Below, piece after piece: positions 60,653 to 64,000 of a DNA stretch of 64,000 bases. Both the position numbers and the translations under genes were made by a program. The stretch is taken from the NCBI RefSeq assembly GCF_006716445.1, contig NZ_VFPA01000003.1, positions 310,001 through 374,000 of the forward strand. The letters run 5' to 3'. Numbering within the stretch: the stretch's first letter is position 1; each line of letters opens with the position of its first letter. Under the pieces are notes generated by a model that worked only from the letters and a program-made list of their open reading frames with translations, had not been told where the DNA came from and did no database searches. Origin of the DNA: Pseudonocardia kunmingensis. Lineage in GTDB: Bacteria; Actinomycetota; Actinomycetes; Mycobacteriales; Pseudonocardiaceae.

Positions 60653-61891
60653 GTGAGCGCCATGGGTGTGGGCACGGGACGCGACACGATCAGCGTCCGC
60701 CGGCACAACCTGCGTACGGTGCTGCGCCACCTGCACCTGTCCGGGCCCAGCACGAGGGTCGAGCTCGGCAGGGTCACGGGGCTGACCCGCAGCGCGGTCG
60801 GCGACCTGGTCGCCGAGCTGATCGCGCGGGAGCTGGTCAGGGAGTCCGACTCGGAGGCGTCCGGCGGCAGGCGCGGCCGCCCGTCCCTGCTCGTCGCTCC
60901 CCGCGACGACAGGGCCCGCGTCCTGGCCGTCAACATCCGCGCCGACACCTTGCGCGCCGCGCTCGTGAGCCTCGGCGGCACCGTGTCCGAGGTCGGCGAG
61001 GTGCCCCACGACCACGTCCCCGGCGACCCGGGCGCCGGCCTCGACCAGCTCGCGAACCTGGTCCGCGACCGGCTCGACGCGCTCGCCGCGCCGCCGCTCG
61101 CGGTGGGCATCTCCGTTCCCGGCCTGGTGCGGGCCACGGACGGCTCCGTCGCGCTCGCGCCGCTCCTGGGCTGGCGCGACCTCCCGCTGGTGGCGGAGCT
61201 GCGCAGGCGCGTCGACGTGGACGTCCCGGTGGTGACCGCCAACGAGAGCAACCTCTCCGCACTCGCCGAGCACCTGCGCGGGGCAGGCCGCGATCACGAC
61301 CACATGATCTACCTGCACGCCGAGCTCGGGGTCGGCGGCGGCTTCGTCGTGGACGGCAAGCTCCTGCTGGGCGGCCACCCCGGCTACGGCGGCGAAGTCG
61401 GGCACATGGTGGTCGATCCCGGGGGGCTGCCCTGCCACTGCGGCGGTCACGGCTGCTGGGAGACCCAGGTGGGAGCGGACGCGGTGCTCCGGCACGCCGG
61501 GATCACGGTCGAGGGCGCCTCCGGGCGCCGCACCGCGCTCGCCGAGCTGCTGGCCCGCGCGGACGACCACGACCCGCAGGCCCAGGCGGCGCTGGCGGCA
61601 CTCGTGCGCCCGCTCGGCGCGGGCATCGCCACCCTGATCTCGCTGTTCAACCCGGAGCGGATCATCCTCAGCGGCCTGTTCGCCCACCTCCTGCGGCATT
61701 TCGAACCCGAGCTGCGGGACGCCGTCGAGTACCACCGCCCCGCGCTGTCGAACCGGTCGACGGACGTCGTCCCCGCCCAGCTCGGAGGGGCGGCGCCGCT
61801 GCTGGGCGCGGCCGAGGCGGCCATCGACGCCTTCCTCGACGCCTTCGCGACGACCCGGACGGGACATCATCTTCGCGAGGGTGCGCTCTGA
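60653..61891 (+). CDS. ROK-family transcriptional regulator
   Basis: 412 residues from GTG at 60653 (ATG at 60662 is also possible). N-terminal winged helix (STRVELGRVTGLTRSAVGDL), then the ROK sugar-kinase-like domain: VGISVPGLV, ANESNLSALAEH, LHAELGVGGGFVVDGKLLLG, and the zinc-type motif GHMVVDPGGLPCHCGGHGCW. Probably a sugar-responsive repressor of the surrounding dehydrogenase, MR/MLE and SDR genes. Confidence 0.9.
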   Translation: MSAMGVGTGRDTISVRRHNLRTVLRHLHLSGPSTRVELGRVTGLTRSAVGDLVAELIARELVRESDSEASGGRRGRPSLLVAPRDDRARVLAVNIRADTLRAALVSLGGTVSEVGEVPHDHVPGDPGAGLDQLANLVRDRLDALAAPPLAVGISVPGLVRATDGSVALAPLLGWRDLPLVAELRRRVDVDVPVVTANESNLSALAEHLRGAGRDHDHMIYLHAELGVGGGFVVDGKLLLGGHPGYGGEVGHMVVDPGGLPCHCGGHGCWETQVGADAVLRHAGITVEGASGRRTALAELLARADDHDPQAQAALAALVRPLGAGIATLISLFNPERIILSGLFAHLLRHFEPELRDAVEYHRPALSNRSTDVVPAQLGGAAPLLGAAEAAIDAFLDAFATTRTGHHLREGAL

Positions 61892-61900
61892 CGAACCCGG

Positions 61901-62773
61901 CTACGGGGCCGTCGCCGCCGCGCCCGCCCGCTCGGCGTCGGACACCGCGGGGTGCTCGTCGCGGGCGTCCCAGCCGAGCACCGCGCGCCCGGCCGCCGTC
62001 GCGTAGAAGCCTGCGTCCCCCGGCATCTGCTCGGTCCGCGGCACGTCCGGGTACCAGCGCCGGGCCAGCTCCTGCGACGGGGTGGCACTGGCGGTCCTGG
62101 CCGCCACGATGTTGCAGACCGCGTGGCCGGGTGAGCGGCGGTGCAGCGCGAGCAGGCAGGCCGCGGCGGCGGAGTCGAGCGACGTCCAGCCCCACAGCTC
62201 ACCGCGGCGCCGCTCGTCGTCGCACCGCGCACGGGCCTCGGCGTGCTCCTCGCACAGCGCGTGCAGCCGCAGCGCCGTGAACGCGACGTCCGGTCTGCGG
62301 CGGGCGAAGGCGGCGGACTGCTGCTCGAGGATCCACTTCGAGAGGCTGTAGGAGTCCTCGCAGTACGACGCGTGCTCCTCGGTCACCGGGAAGGCGTCGT
62401 AGCGCGCCGCGGCGCTGAACACGCCCCCGATCGCGTTGATGCTCGACGCGAGGCACACCGCGCCCGCACCGTGCTCCTCGGCCGCAACCAGGACGTGGTG
62501 CGTGCCGTCCACGTTCGTGCGGGTGACCAGCGGCTCCGGGTAGCGCGGGTGGATCAGCGCCCCGAGGTGGACCACGCCCTGCGCCCCGGCGAGCGCGGCG
62601 CGCACCTGCTCGAGATCGGTCACGTCCGCCGGCCGCCACTCCACGCCGTCGACCTGCTCCCCGGCGACCGCGGCCGGCAGGTCCACGGCGATCACCTCGT
62701 GACCGGCGCCGACGGCACGGGTGACGACCCGCTGACCGAGCCGGCCCGCCGCGCCCGTGACCGCGATACGCAT
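61901..62773 (-). CDS. NAD-dependent epimerase/dehydratase, uronate-dehydrogenase-like
   Basis: 290 residues, extended SDR. NAD motif TGAAGRLGQRVV, catalytic serine segment VCLASSINAIGG, and YSLSKWILEQQ with the YxxxK pair. Length and C-terminal pattern (ARRWYPDVPRTE) resemble uronate dehydrogenases, which oxidise uronic acids to aldaro-lactones. With a lactonase-like and an MR/MLE gene close by, a uronate/aldarate pathway is plausible. Convergent with the ROK gene. Confidence 0.82.
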   Translation of the reverse strand: MRIAVTGAAGRLGQRVVTRAVGAGHEVIAVDLPAAVAGEQVDGVEWRPADVTDLEQVRAALAGAQGVVHLGALIHPRYPEPLVTRTNVDGTHHVLVAAEEHGAGAVCLASSINAIGGVFSAAARYDAFPVTEEHASYCEDSYSLSKWILEQQSAAFARRRPDVAFTALRLHALCEEHAEARARCDDERRRGELWGWTSLDSAAAACLLALHRRSPGHAVCNIVAARTASATPSQELARRWYPDVPRTEQMPGDAGFYATAAGRAVLGWDARDEHPAVSDAERAGAAATAP

Positions 62774-62817
62774 TCCTCAGCTCCCCGCGGTGATCGTTGC
62801 CGGTCTCGCCCTCCAAA

Positions 62818-62827
62818 TTAGGTTGAG
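62818..62827. promoter_or_regulatory. Candidate ROK-regulator motif, copy 2
   Basis: TTAGGTTGAG, eight of ten bases shared with TTAAGTTCAG at 59493-59502, about 45 bases upstream of the SDR start. See copy 1. Confidence 0.3.
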
Positions 62828-62832
62828 TCCGT

Positions 62833-64000
62833 CTACAGAACAACGGTCGTCGTGGCGGACGGCGCGGTGATGACGACGGCGCGGCGAGGAGCGCGTGGCT
62901 CCCGGAGACGGCCAGGACCGGGCCGGGCAGCGGGATCCGCACCGGCGTGAGCGCCGCGCCCGCGGTGTAGCGGCCGATGGGGCCTGCGGACCCCCACGCC
63001 CAGAGGCCACCGTCGGCGTCGACGGCGTAGCCGGTCAGGCCGGCGGCCCCGATCCACCGCGCGGGCGGCAGGCCCGCGACCCGAGCGGGTACGGCGGCGA
63101 CGTGGCCGTCCGCCCGCCCGTCGCCGAGCGCGCCCGCCGCCCCGCGACCCCAGGCCCACACTCCCCCGTGCCGGTCCCGCGCGTAGGCGACGTCCGACCC
63201 GCCGGCGACCTGGACGACGTCACGAGCCCGGCCACCGCGACCGGCCTGCCGGTCTGCCCGCCGGTGGGGCTCACGCCGAGCAGGCCGTGCGCGTTGTCGC
63301 CCCACGCGCAGACGCCGCCCCCGGCGGTCGCAGCCACCACGGCGCCTCCGACGGACGCGAGCGAGACGACACCGGAGACACCCCTGATGCCCGTCACCGA
63401 GGTGTCGGCGCGCTCCCCCAGGACCTCGGTGATGGTGACGCCCCAGCCGGCGACGGTCCCGTCGACGCGCAGCGCGAGCGCGGTCAGGGCACCCGGGGCG
63501 ATGCCGTGCACCCCCGTCAGGCCCTCGACCGGGATCGGCGACGCGACGTGGTCGCGGACGGTGTCGCGCTTCCCACCGTGGGCGAGCAGTCCTTCCCCCC
63601 ATGCCAGCACCGTGCCGTCGGCGCGCACGGCGAACGCCGCCGAGCCGACGACGTGCACGGAACGCGCATCGGTGATCCCGGGCACCTGCTGCGGCGTGGG
63701 GACGGCGTGCCTGCTCAGGTCACCGTCACCGAGGCTGCCCTTGTGGCCGAGCCCGTAGGCCCAGACGGTGCCGTCGGCGCGGACCGCGTACGTCGTGAAA
63801 CCCGAGCTCGCGAGCGACACGACGGCGCTCCACCCGGGCACCGCCTCCGGCTCGCCCTCCCCGATGTGCGCGCCGCCCGCGTCCGCCGCGAAGTGCGGCT
63901 TCCAGGCGTACACGGTGCCCGGCACCGGCTCGACGGGCTGGGGAGCACCGGCGCCGCCGCGGCACGGCGGCGCGAGGAGGACGGCCCGGTCGGCTGCGGT
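62833..64000 (-). pseudogene. RCC1-repeat protein with frameshift, start outside window
   Basis: Minus-strand frame open to the window end. Repeats of the RCC1 blade type are clear: TTYAVRADGTVWAYGLGHKG, AAFAVRADGTVLAWGEGLL, TALALRVDGTVAGWG and VVAATAGGGVCAWGDNAHGL. Near 63222-63230 the frame must change (after VAVAGL) to continue DVVQVAGGSDVAYARDRHGG, VWAWGRGAAGALGDGRADGH and YAVDADGGLWAWGSAGPIG. A second shift near 62880 may be needed to reach a stop at 62833. Seven-bladed RCC1 proteins in bacteria are often secreted; BLIP-II is one. A real gene or a sequencing error are both possible. Confidence 0.65.

Overview
The window reads as chromosome of a very GC-rich actinobacterium. Genes use GTG starts freely, many neighbours overlap by ATGA/GTGA, and third positions are almost all G or C. 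The mix of ABC sugar and peptide importers, Lrp/IclR/LacI/ROK/TetR regulators, MHS-type transporters and decayed HNH (13E12-like) sequences fits the Pseudonocardiaceae (Pseudonocardia-like); that placement is inference. No rRNA, tRNA, CRISPR or prophage was seen.

Layout. 1-4000: end of an ABC exporter with a divergent TetR regulator, then a RidA-like protein, a GAF protein, a small membrane protein and a SnoaL-like protein. 4002-10376: a minus-strand glycan locus (FadR regulator, GH29 alpha-L-fucosidase, CUT1 sugar ABC importer, small conserved protein, PhyH-type dioxygenase) with a divergent AraC gene. 11245-15244: an IclR / MHS transporter / arylsulfatase cassette bracketed by two almost identical 49-base hairpins. 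15554-18748: a short-form leucyl-tRNA synthetase and a DUF488 protein. 18812-25352: an oligopeptide ABC operon ending in an amidohydrolase. 25653-29531: a branched-chain 2-oxoacid dehydrogenase operon with a divergent Lrp regulator. 29636-30330: decayed DNA holding an HNH-protein remnant and a beheaded SnoaL gene. 30845-39398: drug/metabolite exporters, a transposase-derived HTH protein without its DDE residues, a Tat-exported ferritin-like protein and an MHS transporter. 39480-44997: a LacI-controlled sugar ABC importer with a second sulfatase. 46887-55908: a nine-gene, fully overlapping operon for muropeptide uptake and recycling (oligopeptide ABC importer, MurQ, AnmK, acetyltransferase, beta-lactamase-fold hydrolase). 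56613-62773: a sugar-acid locus (aldo/keto reductase, glucose-1-dehydrogenase type enzyme, ROK regulator, uronate-dehydrogenase-like SDR). 62833-64000: an RCC1-repeat protein with a frameshift, running out of the window.

The strongest anomaly is at 57665-59456. An enolase-superfamily (mandelate racemase-like) gene and the adjoining UlaG-like metallo-hydrolase gene are cut into five pieces on alternating strands. The pieces still read without stops. Two of the original joins can be restored exactly on paper, and about 80 codons are missing. This is either a recent inversion/deletion event or an amplification/assembly chimera.

Functionally most of the window is scavenging: (sulfated, fucosylated) glycans, peptides, branched-chain amino acids, peptidoglycan fragments and sugar acids, each with its own importer and local regulator. 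Several candidate operators can be read directly as dyads next to the regulator genes.
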